From Denitromonas sp. (GTDB taxonomy: Bacteria > Pseudomonadota > Gammaproteobacteria > Burkholderiales > Rhodocyclaceae): a DNA stretch of 64,000 nt. The stretch covers positions 945,501-1,009,500 of the forward strand of contig NZ_JAUCBR010000004.1 of NCBI RefSeq assembly GCF_034676725.1, written 5' to 3'. The notes under the pieces were generated by a model. The model saw only the letters and a program-made list of their open reading frames with translations. It had not been told where the DNA came from and ran no database searches. The stretch's first letter is position 1, and the number at the start of each line of letters is the position of its first letter. The translations under genes and the position numbers were made by a program. This document shows, piece by piece, positions 51,499-60,645 of this stretch.

Positions 51499-52797
51499 AT
51501 GAACATCACCGTCATCGGCGCTGGCATCGTCGGACTGGCCACGGCCTGGTTTCTGCGCCAGGATGGCCACGCAGTGACCGTCATCGACCGCCGCGGCGCC
51601 GTCGGCCAGGGCACCAGCCAGGCCAATGGCGGCCAGCTGAGCTATCGCTACATCGCGCCGCTGGCCGACCCCGACGTGTTGCCCAAGGTGCCCGGCTGGA
51701 TGCTGCAAGCCGACTCGCCCATCCGCTTCCAGCCGCAGTTCGACAGCGCCCAGTGGCGCTGGATCGCTGCCTTCATGAAGGCCTGCAACAACAACGACAA
51801 GCAACGCACCGTGGCGGCGCTGCTGCCGCTGTCGCTGCTCAGCCAGCGGCTGGTCAACGACTGGGTCGAGCGCGAGGCGCTGGCCTTCGACTTTCGTCGC
51901 AACGGCAAGCTGGTGGTCTATCGCAACGCGGCCGGCTTTCGCAGCGCGCGGGCGCTAATCGAATCGCGCCCGGAGCTGGCCAGCCAGCAACACGCCCTCG
52001 ACCGCGCCGCCTGCCTGGCCCTGGAGCCGGCCATCGCCGGCATGGGGGCGGACGTGGCCGGCGGCATCCATACCCCGTCCGAGGAAGCGGGAGACTGCCT
52101 GAAGCTGTGCCAGGCGCTGGCCGAGCGCATGGGCGAAGGCGACAACCCGGTCCGCATCCGGCTCGGTGTATCGGTCGAATCGCTGGTGGTCGGCAACGGC
52201 CGCGTGCTTGCCGTGCGCACCGCCGAGGGCGACTGGCCAACCGAGGCCTGCGTGGTCGCCGGCGGGGTCGAGGCCGCGGCCTTGCTCCGCCCCCTGGGCA
52301 TCGACATCCCGGTCTATCCGCTCAAGGGCTACAGCCTCAGCCTGCCGATCACCGATGCCGCGCGGGTCCCCGAGATCAGCGTCACTGACTTCCAGCGCAA
52401 GATCGTCTACGCCCGCCTCGGTGAGCACCTGCGCGTGGCCGGCATGGCCGACATCGTCGGTCACGACGACAGCCTGCAACCCGACCGCCTCGCCACGCTG
52501 CGGCGCGAGACGCAGCAGAACTTTGGCGCCGGGGTGGACCTCGACACCCTCGCCCCCTGGGCCGGCCTGCGCCCCGCCACCCCCACCGGCCGACCACTGA
52601 TCGACGCCACCGCGCTGCCCAACCTGTGGCTCAACCTCGGCCATGGTGCGCTGGGCTTCACCCTCGCCGCCGGCAGCGGCCAGCTCATCGCCGACCGCAT
52701 CGCGATGCGCCCCCGGGCCATTCCGGACGAGGACTTCACCCTCGCCCGCAGTACCCCGTCGGGGTGGCGCGCACGCGCCGACGGGGCGCCGCGTTGA
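51499..52797 (+). CDS. dadA: D-amino acid dehydrogenase
   Basis: A 432-residue FAD-dependent, membrane-associated dehydrogenase that oxidises D-amino acids (for example D-alanine) to keto acids, feeding the quinone pool. It has the N-terminal FAD motif (MNITVIGAGIVGLATAWFLRQDGHAVTVIDR, residues 1-31), GTSQANGGQLSYRYIAPLADPDVLPKVPGWM, YPLKGYSLSLPI, and C-terminal APWAGLRPATPTGRPLIDATALPNLWLNLGHGALGFTLAAGSGQLIAD. AGGAGCGGAGC precedes the ATG. No alanine racemase gene is adjacent. Confidence 0.93.
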   Translation: MNITVIGAGIVGLATAWFLRQDGHAVTVIDRRGAVGQGTSQANGGQLSYRYIAPLADPDVLPKVPGWMLQADSPIRFQPQFDSAQWRWIAAFMKACNNNDKQRTVAALLPLSLLSQRLVNDWVEREALAFDFRRNGKLVVYRNAAGFRSARALIESRPELASQQHALDRAACLALEPAIAGMGADVAGGIHTPSEEAGDCLKLCQALAERMGEGDNPVRIRLGVSVESLVVGNGRVLAVRTAEGDWPTEACVVAGGVEAAALLRPLGIDIPVYPLKGYSLSLPITDAARVPEISVTDFQRKIVYARLGEHLRVAGMADIVGHDDSLQPDRLATLRRETQQNFGAGVDLDTLAPWAGLRPATPTGRPLIDATALPNLWLNLGHGALGFTLAAGSGQLIADRIAMRPRAIPDEDFTLARSTPSGWRARADGAPR

Positions 52798-52992
52798 CCC
52801 ACAAATTCACAATCCATGAGTCGCCAAGCCGCACTACGCAAGGCGCTCCGGGGTTTGGCTTTCGCCCGGGCATTGTGTAAAGTTGGCTGACATCGCGACC
52901 GCCAACCCAAGGTGTCGCGACCTGTCGAGATCCCAAACGGATACCGAATTCGTTCTTCGCAGTCAGGACCAGACCCACAAGGAGTCAAACAG

Positions 52993-53958
52993 ATGAAGAA
53001 GCTCACCGTACTCGCCGCCGCGCTCGCGTTCGGCGCCGGCTTTGGCACACCCGCCCAGGCCGAAACCAAGTTCGTCACCATCGGCACCGGCGGGGTCACC
53101 GGGGTGTACTACGCCGCGGGCGGCGCCATCTGCCGCCTGATGAACAAGGATCGCGCCACCCACGGCATCCGCTGCTCGGTCGAGAGCACCGGCGGCTCGG
53201 TGTACAACGTCAACACCATCCGCGCCGGCGAGCTGGACTTCGGCGTCGCCCAGTCCGACTGGCAGTACCACGCCGTCAAGGGCACCAGCAAGTTTGCCGA
53301 TGCCGGCCCCTTCACCGACATGCGTGCGGTGTTCTCGATCCACCCCGAGCCGATGACCGTCGTCGCCCGCGCCGACGCCAACATCAAGCAGTTCTCGGAC
53401 TTCAAGGGCAAGCGCTTCAACATCGGCAACCCCGGCTCGGGCACCCGCGCCTCGATGGAAGAGCTGCTCAAGGCCCTGGGCATGAGCAAGGACGACTTCT
53501 CGCTGGCCTCGGAGCTCAAGGCCGATGAACACGGCGCCGCGCTGTGCGACAACAAGATCGACGGCTTCTTCTACGGCGTCGGCCACCCCTCGGCCAACAT
53601 CCAGGACCCGACCACCACCTGCGGCGCCAAGCTGGTGCCGCTGACCGGCCCGGCCATCGACAAGCTGGTCGCCGAGAACAGCTTCTACGCCAAGGCCGAG
53701 ATCCCCGGAGGCCTGTATGCCGGCAACCCCAACCCGACGCCGACCTACGGCGTGGTGGCCAGCTTCGTGAGCTCGACCAAGACCTCACCGGAGGTGGTGT
53801 ATGCGCTGGTCAAGGCGGTGTTCGAGAACTTCGACGACTTCAAGAAACTGCACCCGGCCTTTGCCAACCTGAAGCCCGAAGAGATGATCAAGAACGGCCT
53901 GTCTGCCCCGCTGCATGAGGGCGCCGTGAAGTACTACAAGGAAAAGGGCTGGATGTAA
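52993..53958 (+). CDS. TAXI-family TRAP transporter solute-binding protein, orphan
   Basis: A 321-residue periplasmic protein with a Sec signal (KKLTVLAAALAFGAGFGTPAQA) and TAXI signatures FVTIGTGGVTGVYYAAGGAICRLMNK, VESTGGSVYNVNTIRAGELDFGVAQSDWQYHAV, and GKRFNIGNPGSGTRASMEELLKALG. TAXI proteins bind glutamate, glutamine or dicarboxylates for TRAP uptake. No fused permease gene is nearby, so it must use a distant permease or act alone. AAGGAGTCAAACAG precedes ATG 52993. A 7-bp dyad (TCGCGAC / GTCGCGA) lies upstream at 52893-52920. A clear terminator follows. Confidence 0.93.
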   Translation: MKKLTVLAAALAFGAGFGTPAQAETKFVTIGTGGVTGVYYAAGGAICRLMNKDRATHGIRCSVESTGGSVYNVNTIRAGELDFGVAQSDWQYHAVKGTSKFADAGPFTDMRAVFSIHPEPMTVVARADANIKQFSDFKGKRFNIGNPGSGTRASMEELLKALGMSKDDFSLASELKADEHGAALCDNKIDGFFYGVGHPSANIQDPTTTCGAKLVPLTGPAIDKLVAENSFYAKAEIPGGLYAGNPNPTPTYGVVASFVSSTKTSPEVVYALVKAVFENFDDFKKLHPAFANLKPEEMIKNGLSAPLHEGAVKYYKEKGWM

Positions 53959-53997
53959 TCGGCCTGCACCCGGCGCGGCCCGTCCGCGCCGTCATGC

Positions 53998-54028
53998 AAA
54001 AGGGCGACCGCTGGGTCGCCCTTTTTTT
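53998..54028 (+). terminator. Rho-independent terminator of the TAXI gene
   Basis: AAAAGGGCGACC, a short loop, then GGTCGCCC and seven T residues, about 40 bases after the stop codon. Confidence 0.9.
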
Positions 54029-54055
54029 GTCGCGCGGTTTCGGCGCCTCAGGCGC

Positions 54056-54470
54056 TCAGACCAGCGAGGGCCCGCTAACGATGTCGCGCGCTTCCTGCTC
54101 GGTCAGCGGCACGCCGGCCACCGCCGCCACATGCGCCGACAGCCACTGCGCCAGGCGCTCCTTGCCGTCGCCATCAAAGGCGGTGACATGGCAGCCCGCG
54201 ATGCCCGACTCGGCCGTGGCACCACGCACGAAGTTGACCGCCTGGGCGCGACCGGTGACCACCCCATCGGCGCCGACGCGCGTCAACGCAAAGCGGAACT
54301 CGGCCTCACTGTCCGGCGCAGTTCGACACATGCATCGAAAAGCCTTCCAGCGACACATCGCGCACCGCAATCGGCTTGCCGTCGCACTCGAGCCGGAAGG
54401 CCGGCGCCGGCACATGCATCGATTCGACCATGATCCGCTGACGCTGGCGGCGCTCATTCACATCGCTCAT
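54056..54470 (-). pseudogene. PilZ-domain protein gene with a single-base frameshift
   Basis: The 5' part (start ATG 54470) reads MSDVNERRQRQRIMVESMHV...AVRDVSLEGFSMHVSN, with the c-di-GMP-binding RxxxR and DxSxxG motifs of PilZ. It then runs to a stop within four codons. The remaining part, APDSEAEFRFALTRVGADGVVTGRAQAVNFVRG to VSGPSLV, is in another frame and ends at 54056. Dropping one base near 54320 (TCG AAC T GCG CCG) joins them into about 137 residues. PilZ proteins sense c-di-GMP and control motility or surface polymers. Pseudogene or sequence error cannot be told apart. Confidence 0.8.
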
Positions 54471-54534
54471 CACCTGACTCCACGGGACTGTTCCTGTCCC
54501 CCATTTACGGCGCGCACGCGCCCGACTTGACCCC

Positions 54535-55449
54535 TCAGCCACGCCCCGGCGGCAACACCGCCCCCGGCCGGTTGGCCAGGATGACACCGGCGATCACCAT
54601 CGCCCCGCCGATCAGGCTGGCGAGCACCAGCCGCTCGCCGAGCAGCAGCACCGACAGCACCACCGCAAACACCGGCACCAGGTTGGTGAACAGGGTCGCC
54701 CGGGCCGGCCCGATCGCAGCCACCGCCTGGTTGTACCAGAAGAAGGCCACCGCCGTCCCGAACACGCCAAGATAGGCCATGGCCACCCACGACCAGCCGT
54801 CCGGCCAGGCCAGCGCGGGCGACATCAGATCGGCGCTGGCCGGCACCAGCAACATCAGGGTGCCCCACAGCGTGGACCAGGTGGTGGCCGCAGCGGCGCT
54901 CATGCCGGCCAGGGTATAGCGGCCGATCACCGTGTAGGCCACCCAGGCCGCCACGGCGATGAAGATATACAGCTCGCCCCGCCCAATCGCGCCGCTGAAG
55001 GCGCTGGCGTAGTCGCCGCGGGTGATGACCATCGACACCCCGGTCAGCGACAGCAGCACCCCGACCACCCGCAGCCAGGTCCAGCGCTCATGCGCGAGAA
55101 AACGCATCACCAGCATGGTCATGATCGGCGACAGGGCCACGATGAGCGCCGCCCGCGAGGCCGGAATATGCGCCAGCCCGCCGAGGAAAAAAGTGTTGTA
55201 GGTGAACACGCCGGTCGCGCCGAGCAGCACGGTACCGAGCCACTGCCGCTTGTTGAGCCGGGTCAGCCCGCCGCCGATCGTCAGCGTGAACAGGAACAGC
55301 GGAATCAGCGCGATCAGGAAGCGCCCGCTGGCGGCCAGGAAGTGCGGCATCTGCTGCGCCACATAGCGCCCGGCGATGAAGGTGCCCCCCCAGAAGGCGG
55401 TCGTCAGCACCAGCTTGAGATAGATCGACGTTAGAGGGGGCGCGGACAT
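54535..55449 (-). CDS. EamA/DMT-family transporter
   Basis: A 304-residue membrane protein with ten hydrophobic segments in two EamA repeats (LVLTTAFWGGTFIAGRYVAQQMPHFLAASGRFLIALIPL in the first; GRGELYIFIAVAAWVAYTVIGRYTLAGMSAAAATTWSTLWGTL in the second). Such proteins export metabolites or amino acids; substrate unknown. GGACATGGG context at the start shows a weak ribosome binding site. It lies 64 bases downstream of nothing obvious on its strand; the 268-base gap 55450-55717 upstream holds only a small hairpin (CCCGACA / TGTCGGG, 55540-55563). Confidence 0.9.
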   Translation of the reverse strand: MSAPPLTSIYLKLVLTTAFWGGTFIAGRYVAQQMPHFLAASGRFLIALIPLFLFTLTIGGGLTRLNKRQWLGTVLLGATGVFTYNTFFLGGLAHIPASRAALIVALSPIMTMLVMRFLAHERWTWLRVVGVLLSLTGVSMVITRGDYASAFSGAIGRGELYIFIAVAAWVAYTVIGRYTLAGMSAAAATTWSTLWGTLMLLVPASADLMSPALAWPDGWSWVAMAYLGVFGTAVAFFWYNQAVAAIGPARATLFTNLVPVFAVVLSVLLLGERLVLASLIGGAMVIAGVILANRPGAVLPPGRG

Positions 55450-55717
55450 GGGCGACGGGGCCGGTGATCAAGTGCGAGCAGGATAACCGTACGGTCGCGT
55501 ATCGGACAGAGACGCTTCGCCCACGACCCACCGTGACACCCCGACAAACATCCGCGTGTCGGGTGGTTTGGAAGACGACCGCTGCGTCAAGCGAGCGAAA
55601 AATTGTGCCCCAGCGCATGCAAAAGAACGCCAATCTCGGTGTTGTCGCTCGCGAACGATTTGCGTGGAACGCCTCCGCTCACCGAGCACGATTGGCCTGG
55701 ACCATCTCTACCTCGAT

Positions 55718-56410
55718 CTATTCCACCCTGGAAAACGCAGGATCGACAAAAATGGCGTTGCGCATCCATGCGCCGACGTTCTGTGTCAGCGCCCTGTGTC
55801 CCACCACACTCAGCCCGCCATCGCGCATGGCCTCACGGTAAGTGTTTTCGCCCATCCAGATATCAGCCAGGGTCTTGACGCCGCAGGTGAAATACACATC
55901 GACGTCCTTGCCCGGATCCTTCACGCACAGATCGATCTCGTCGCCCGCCACTACCAGCCACCAGTCCGGGTAGGTCTCGACATCAGTGAACTTGAAACGG
56001 ACCACGGTTTCCCTGCCAATGAGCTTTTCGGTCACGATGCTGCGCTTCAGGTACAGCATCAGCATTTCCACGTCGTAGTCTTTGTCGGTCAGATTGGATC
56101 GCGCCCAGCGCATGCCCCAGCCACCAAGCGCGAGGATGATGGGCTGTAGTTCCTGGCAACATGCGGTCGGAAAGTATTCGTGGCCACGCTGCCCGGCGAT
56201 CTTCTTCTTCATGACCAAGCCATGCTCCACAAGCCAGTCGAGGCGCTTGGAGAGCAATGTGGGAGAAATCAGGCTCAGCCCCCGCTGCAACTCGTTGAAC
56301 CGCGAGCCGCCCATCAACAGCTCGCGAATGATCAGCAGGGTCCACTTTTCTCCAATGACCTCGGTCGCCTTGGCGATCGGGCAGAACTGACCGTATTCCA
56401 TATGGGTCAT
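55718..56410 (-). CDS. HxlR-family transcriptional regulator with C-terminal sterol-carrier-like domain
   Basis: A 230-residue regulator. The N-terminal HxlR winged helix (CPIAKATEVIGEKWTLLIIRELLMGGSRFNELQRGLSLISPTLLSKRLDWLVEHGLV) is about residues 7-95; the second half (YLKRSIVTEKLIGRETVVRFKFTDVETYPDWWLVVAGDEIDLCVKDPGKDVDVYF) resembles an SCP2-like ligand domain, as in longer HxlR proteins. ATG 56410 or 56401 are both possible. It is divergent from the carboxymuconolactone decarboxylase-like gene, which it may control. G+C is somewhat lower than in the core genes. Confidence 0.87.
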   Translation of the reverse strand: MTHMEYGQFCPIAKATEVIGEKWTLLIIRELLMGGSRFNELQRGLSLISPTLLSKRLDWLVEHGLVMKKKIAGQRGHEYFPTACCQELQPIILALGGWGMRWARSNLTDKDYDVEMLMLYLKRSIVTEKLIGRETVVRFKFTDVETYPDWWLVVAGDEIDLCVKDPGKDVDVYFTCGVKTLADIWMGENTYREAMRDGGLSVVGHRALTQNVGAWMRNAIFVDPAFSRVE

Positions 56411-56583
56411 CCCCGCGTTCGGCGGGTGGTCGGCACCAACTACCAAACGTGTAGTGGCCAACTCCAGAATGAGTAGTGCATCGCTACAGGTTCGTGAGTA
56501 CCCGTCCGAACGCTCTTTTCCTATCGTCTAGGGACCGTAACACACACGCTGTTGCGGTATCCACTCGACCCAGGAGAGCCATC

Positions 56584-57171
56584 GTGACCCCATTCAAGAT
56601 CTATTCCCCCGAGACCGCCCATCCCCCCGCGGACGACTTGCTGGCGAGCATCCGGACCACGCTGGGTTTCGTGCCCAACGTCGTCGGGGCCACCGCCGAA
56701 TCCACGCCTGCGCTTCAAGCGTTCATGGAACTCAACGACCGCTTCGCCGAATCCTCCTTCGACGCCACGGGCCGTGAGTTGATCCAGATCGCCGCCAGCG
56801 TGGAGAACCAGTGCGGCTACTGTGTGGCCGGCCACACCGCTTTTGCGCAAATGCAGTCCGTTCCCAGCGAGGTGATCGACGCCGTGCGCAACAACCGCCC
56901 CATCGACGATCACAAGCTCGAGGCCCTGAACCGCTTTACCCGCGCCGTCATGCGCGAGCGAGGCATGATCCGCGAACAGGACCTGAAGCGATTCCTCGAC
57001 GCCGGTTACTCGCGCGCGCAGGTGCTCGAAGTGATTCTTGGCGTCTGCGTCAAAACCTTCAGCAATCTCGCCAGCAATGTGATCGGCATTCCGCTCGACG
57101 ACGCCTTCGTCGGTCACGCCTGGTCACCTGAAACACCCCATACGCGCCAGAGACTTCGCGCAGTCAACTGA
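56584..57171 (+). CDS. Carboxymuconolactone decarboxylase/AhpD-family protein
   Basis: A 195-residue helical protein with the AhpD-like redox motif CGYCVAGH (ENQCGYCVAGHTAF). Without a full aromatic pathway nearby, a peroxidase-type or oxidative-stress role is as likely as decarboxylation. GTG 56584 is chosen because CAGGAGAG lies 7 bases upstream and the protein then begins MTPFKIYSPETA, typical of the family. Divergent from HxlR. The 224-base gap after it shows no gene. Confidence 0.88.
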   Translation: MTPFKIYSPETAHPPADDLLASIRTTLGFVPNVVGATAESTPALQAFMELNDRFAESSFDATGRELIQIAASVENQCGYCVAGHTAFAQMQSVPSEVIDAVRNNRPIDDHKLEALNRFTRAVMRERGMIREQDLKRFLDAGYSRAQVLEVILGVCVKTFSNLASNVIGIPLDDAFVGHAWSPETPHTRQRLRAVN

Positions 57172-57395
57172 GTCGGAAAATGCGACCGCCCACGAGCACT
57201 GCCCCTGATGCCACGCAGGTATCAGGCGAGCACTGTGGCGCGTTGCTCCCCACCCTGATCGGAAACTCGGAAGGCTCTATCCAGTGATATCTGGGCGGAC
57301 CAATCGGCAGCGTCGCGTCGCATCGTCAGGGCGGCAGGACGCTGTGCGACGCAACACAAAAGAATTCCGACCGCCCCCCATAGGAGACTAATCCC

Positions 57396-58817
57396 ATGAT
57401 TGAATTCAAGACATCCCAAGGCGGCAAGGCCCGCATCGATGACGACAAACTCGAGGCCCTGCGCTGTGCGCTACGCGGCAGCTTGCTGATGCCGGCGGAC
57501 GATGGCTACGACATATCGCGCACGCTGTGGAATGGCATGGTCGACCGCCACCCCGCGGCCATCGTGCGTGCCGCCGGTGCCGGCGACGTGATGCAGGCGG
57601 TCAATTTTTCGCGAGACAACGACTTGCTGCTGGCGGTGCGCGGCGGTGGCCACAACATCGCCGGCAAGGCCGCGTGCGACGGCGGGCTGATGCTCGATCT
57701 GTCGGCGATGAAGTCGGTGCGTGTCGACCCGGCCGCCAAGCGGGCACGGGTCGAACCCGGCGCGCTGTTGAGCGATTTCGACCGCGAGACGCAGGCCTTC
57801 GGCCTGAGTACGCCCACTGGCATCAATTCCACCACCGGCATGTCCGGGCTCACGCTCGGCGGTGGTTTTGGCTGGCAGAGCCGCAAGCACGGGCTGACCA
57901 TCGACAATCTCGTGGCTGCCGATGTGGTGCTGGCCTCGGGTGAGTTTGTGCAGACCAATGCCACGCAGCATCCGGATCTGTTCTGGGCGCTACGCGGCGG
58001 CGGTGGCAACTTCGGTGTCGTCACCTCCTTCGAATACCGGCTGCACCCACTGGGCCCGCAGGTGCTGGCCGGGCTGGTGGTCTATCCACTTGACCAGGCC
58101 ACGCAAGTGTTCGAGGGTTATCGCAAATTCGCTGCCGCGGCCAGCGACGATATGACCGCGTGGCTGGTGATGCGCAAAGCGCCGCCGCTGCCCTTCCTGC
58201 CGGTCGAGGTACATGGCAAGGAGGTGGTCGTCGTCGCCTTCTGCTGGATCGGCGATCTGAGCAAGGGCGAAGAAGTCACCAAGCCGCTGCATGGCCTCGG
58301 CAAACCCTACGGCGCGCACGCCGGGCCCATGCCCTTCGCCGACTGGCAGACCGCCTTCGACCCGTTGCTGGGGCCGGGTGCGCGCAACTACTGGAAGTCG
58401 CACGACTTCAAGGCCATGACCGTGGATGTCGAGCGCATTCTGTGCGACGCCGTCGCCAAGCTGCCTGACGACGAGTGCGAGGTCTTCATCGGTCATTTGG
58501 GTGGCGCGACGAACCGGATCGGCGCAGCCGACACCGCCTACCCGCACCGTGACGCCGAATTCGTCGTCAACGTTCACACACGCTGGCGCAAGGCCGCCGA
58601 CGACAAGAAATGCATCGCCTGGGCACGTACCCTGTTCGATGCGCTGGCGCCACACGCCACCAGCGGCGTCTACGTCAACTTCATGTCCGAGGACGAAGCG
58701 CAGCGTGTGGCGACCGGCGCCTATGGCGCCAACTTCGATCGGCTGTCGGTACTGAAGGCGAAATACGATCCGGCGAACCTGTTCTCGCAGAATCAGAACA
58801 TTGCGCCCAAAGCGTAA
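57396..58817 (+). CDS. FAD-linked oxidase with berberine-bridge (BBE) C terminus
   Basis: A 473-residue flavin oxidoreductase. The FAD-binding type 4 domain has the covalent-FAD histidine in VRGGGHNIAGKAACDGGLMLDLSAMKSVRVD, and TPTGINSTTGMSGLTLGGGFGWQSRKHGLTIDNL, where the second (cysteinyl) attachment site of bicovalent members is absent. It ends with the BBE motif YGANFDRLSVLKAKYDPANLFSQNQNI. These enzymes oxidise sugars or alkaloid-like compounds; substrate unknown. Same strand as the AhpD-like gene, 224 bases downstream. TAGGAGACTAATCCC precedes the ATG. Confidence 0.9.
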   Translation: MIEFKTSQGGKARIDDDKLEALRCALRGSLLMPADDGYDISRTLWNGMVDRHPAAIVRAAGAGDVMQAVNFSRDNDLLLAVRGGGHNIAGKAACDGGLMLDLSAMKSVRVDPAAKRARVEPGALLSDFDRETQAFGLSTPTGINSTTGMSGLTLGGGFGWQSRKHGLTIDNLVAADVVLASGEFVQTNATQHPDLFWALRGGGGNFGVVTSFEYRLHPLGPQVLAGLVVYPLDQATQVFEGYRKFAAAASDDMTAWLVMRKAPPLPFLPVEVHGKEVVVVAFCWIGDLSKGEEVTKPLHGLGKPYGAHAGPMPFADWQTAFDPLLGPGARNYWKSHDFKAMTVDVERILCDAVAKLPDDECEVFIGHLGGATNRIGAADTAYPHRDAEFVVNVHTRWRKAADDKKCIAWARTLFDALAPHATSGVYVNFMSEDEAQRVATGAYGANFDRLSVLKAKYDPANLFSQNQNIAPKA

Positions 58818-59136
58818 CTTCCCGAACGGACGCCGCTGTAGGCCTCGCAGCTAGCGTCGGCTGAGCAGACGAAGGAAGCCCAACACTCGGCGCGCCAGGA
58901 TTGCGCGGCTGGATGTTGGGCTTCGCTGCGCGAAACCCAGCCTACACGATGCCGTCGCGCACTTGCGGGAAACGGGATCGGATCGACAGCGGACCATGTG
59001 CAGGGCGCATGGCAACGGGAGGGGCTCTCGCTCACTGCGTGGCAGTGCGACAAGGCGTGCGGCAGGTGTGATGAAAAAGCCAAAAGATGCTGCTTGGGGG
59101 GGTTGTCTTTTGTGGCGCTCGACAAGGCCGTTCTAG
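58818..59136. other. Noncoding gap with a REP-like repeat
   Basis: This 319-base gap lies between convergent genes. It holds the inverted repeat at 58875-58935, listed separately. The rest shows no convincing gene, RNA or terminator. Confidence 0.5.
58875..58935. repeat. REP-like repeat, third type
   Basis: GAAGCCCAACA (58875-58885) is mirrored by TGTTGGGCTTC (58914-58924). The latter continues GCTGCGCGAAACCCAGCCTAC, forming a second small hairpin (GGGCTTCGC...GCGAAACCC). The CCTAC end recalls families A and B. Confidence 0.7.
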
Positions 59137-59925
59137 CTACAGCGGCAGACCGCGCGGCTTGCGGCCGGCGCGGGCAAAGACGCGGTCGTACACCGGGTCG
59201 GGCAACCAGCCCAGCAACCGGGCCACCCAGCCCATCTGCCAGGGAATCACCACATGGCGCCGGCCGGCATCGATGGCGCGCGCCATGCGTTCGGCCGCCG
59301 CCGCGGCGGGCATCAGAAAGGGCATCGGGTATGGGTTGATTGCCGTCATCGGCGTGTCGATGTAGCCCGGCGAGATCGTCACCACGCGCACGCCGCTGCC
59401 ATGCAGCTCGACCCGCAGGCTTTCCAGATAACGCCGCACCGCGGCCTTGGAGGCGCTGTAGGCCCCCGCGCCGGGCAGGCCGCGCACGCCGGCGACCGAG
59501 GCGATGCCGACCAGCGTGCCGGCACCAGCCGCACGCATCGGCGCCACAAAGGGCTGGAAGGTATGCACCATGCCGAGCACATTGGTGTGCATGACGCGGG
59601 CGAAGGCGTCGGCGTCTTCGGCGTGCTCGGTCAGGGTGCCGACCGACACGCCGGCACTGGCGATCACGATGTCGGGCAGACCGCCCGCGGCAACGAACTG
59701 CGCCGCCGCGCGGTGCATGGCTGAAGCGTCGGCCACATCGGCCACGAACACCTGCGCCTTGCCGCCGCACTCGGCGGCCAGCGCTTCGAGCGCCTCGCGC
59801 CGGCGGCCGACCAGACCGAGCCGCACGTCGCCACGCGCGTAGTGGCGCGCCAGGGCGGCGCCGATACCGCTGGAGGCGCCGGTAATGAAAATGCGCCGTG
59901 GCCGGCGGTCGGCATCACGGCGCAT
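59137..59925 (-). CDS. SDR-family oxidoreductase
   Basis: A 262-residue classical short-chain dehydrogenase: cofactor motif TGASSGIG (residues 15-22), catalytic YSASK (AYSASKAAVRRYL), NAG-type ASAGVS, and GYIDTPMTA. The C terminus (MGWVARLLGWLPDPVYDRVFARAGRKP) is hydrophobic and basic, as in membrane-associated SDRs. Substrate unknown. It ends the dsbA-side minus-strand group, 22 bases from the dsbA-like stop. Confidence 0.9.
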   Translation of the reverse strand: MRRDADRRPRRIFITGASSGIGAALARHYARGDVRLGLVGRRREALEALAAECGGKAQVFVADVADASAMHRAAAQFVAAGGLPDIVIASAGVSVGTLTEHAEDADAFARVMHTNVLGMVHTFQPFVAPMRAAGAGTLVGIASVAGVRGLPGAGAYSASKAAVRRYLESLRVELHGSGVRVVTISPGYIDTPMTAINPYPMPFLMPAAAAAERMARAIDAGRRHVVIPWQMGWVARLLGWLPDPVYDRVFARAGRKPRGLPL

Positions 59926-59947
59926 GGCAGACCCCCGGGACGACGGC

Positions 59948-60586
59948 TTAGCCGCGGCCCTTGGCCTTGCGGGCCTTGGCGATCAGCTCGTCGGCCACCT
60001 GCAGCGCCGCTTCATGGCTGCCGGCCATGGAGGCCGAGGTGGTCCACTGGCCATCGATGGCCAGCGTCGGCACACCGTTGATCTTGTAGGCCCGCGCCAC
60101 CTGGTCGGCGCGCTGGATCTTGCCCTGCACGCCGAAGGACTTGTAGGCATCCATGAAGCGCTTGGCGTCGACGCCCTTGCTGGCGACCCAGGCGGCCACG
60201 CCTTCCTCGGTGGTCAGCGGTGCCTTTTCGTCCTGCAATGCGACGAAGGCGGCTTCGTGGAGCTTGCCGATGTCGCCGGTGGCGTCGGCCGCGTAATAGA
60301 ACTGGGCCAGGGCCTTGAGCTGCGGATTGCCCCAGATCGCCGGCACGCGGATGAAATTCACGTCGGCGGGCAGGCTCTTCAGCCAGTGCTCGAGCAGCGG
60401 ATCAAAGTCGCGGCAGTGCGGGCAGCCGTAGTGGAAGAACTCGATCACTTCCACCTTGGTCTTGTCGTCGGTCGGCTGGACGGGGCTGACCGGGGCGAAC
60501 CGGGCGCCCTGGGCAAATGCCGGCGTGCCAATGGCGGTGGTTCCGGCCAGGGCGGCCATCTGGAGCAACAGCTGACGTCGATTCAT
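59948..60586 (-). CDS. dsbA: Periplasmic thiol:disulfide oxidoreductase DsbA
   Basis: A 212-residue protein with an N-terminal signal (MNRRQLLLQMAALAGTTAIGTPAFAQ, with a twin arginine) and the DsbA active site CPHC (FFHYGCPHCRDFDPLLEHW) and cis-Pro region NGVPTLAIDGQW. It introduces disulfides in exported proteins. It lies between the SDR and SPOR genes, downstream of argS, a common order in betaproteobacteria. Confidence 0.94.
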   Translation of the reverse strand: MNRRQLLLQMAALAGTTAIGTPAFAQGARFAPVSPVQPTDDKTKVEVIEFFHYGCPHCRDFDPLLEHWLKSLPADVNFIRVPAIWGNPQLKALAQFYYAADATGDIGKLHEAAFVALQDEKAPLTTEEGVAAWVASKGVDAKRFMDAYKSFGVQGKIQRADQVARAYKINGVPTLAIDGQWTTSASMAGSHEAALQVADELIAKARKAKGRG

Positions 60587-60645
60587 TGTGTCTTCCTGAT
60601 CAATTAAGTGCCGGGTTCAGACGCCGGCCGGCCGGTGGAGTTCCC

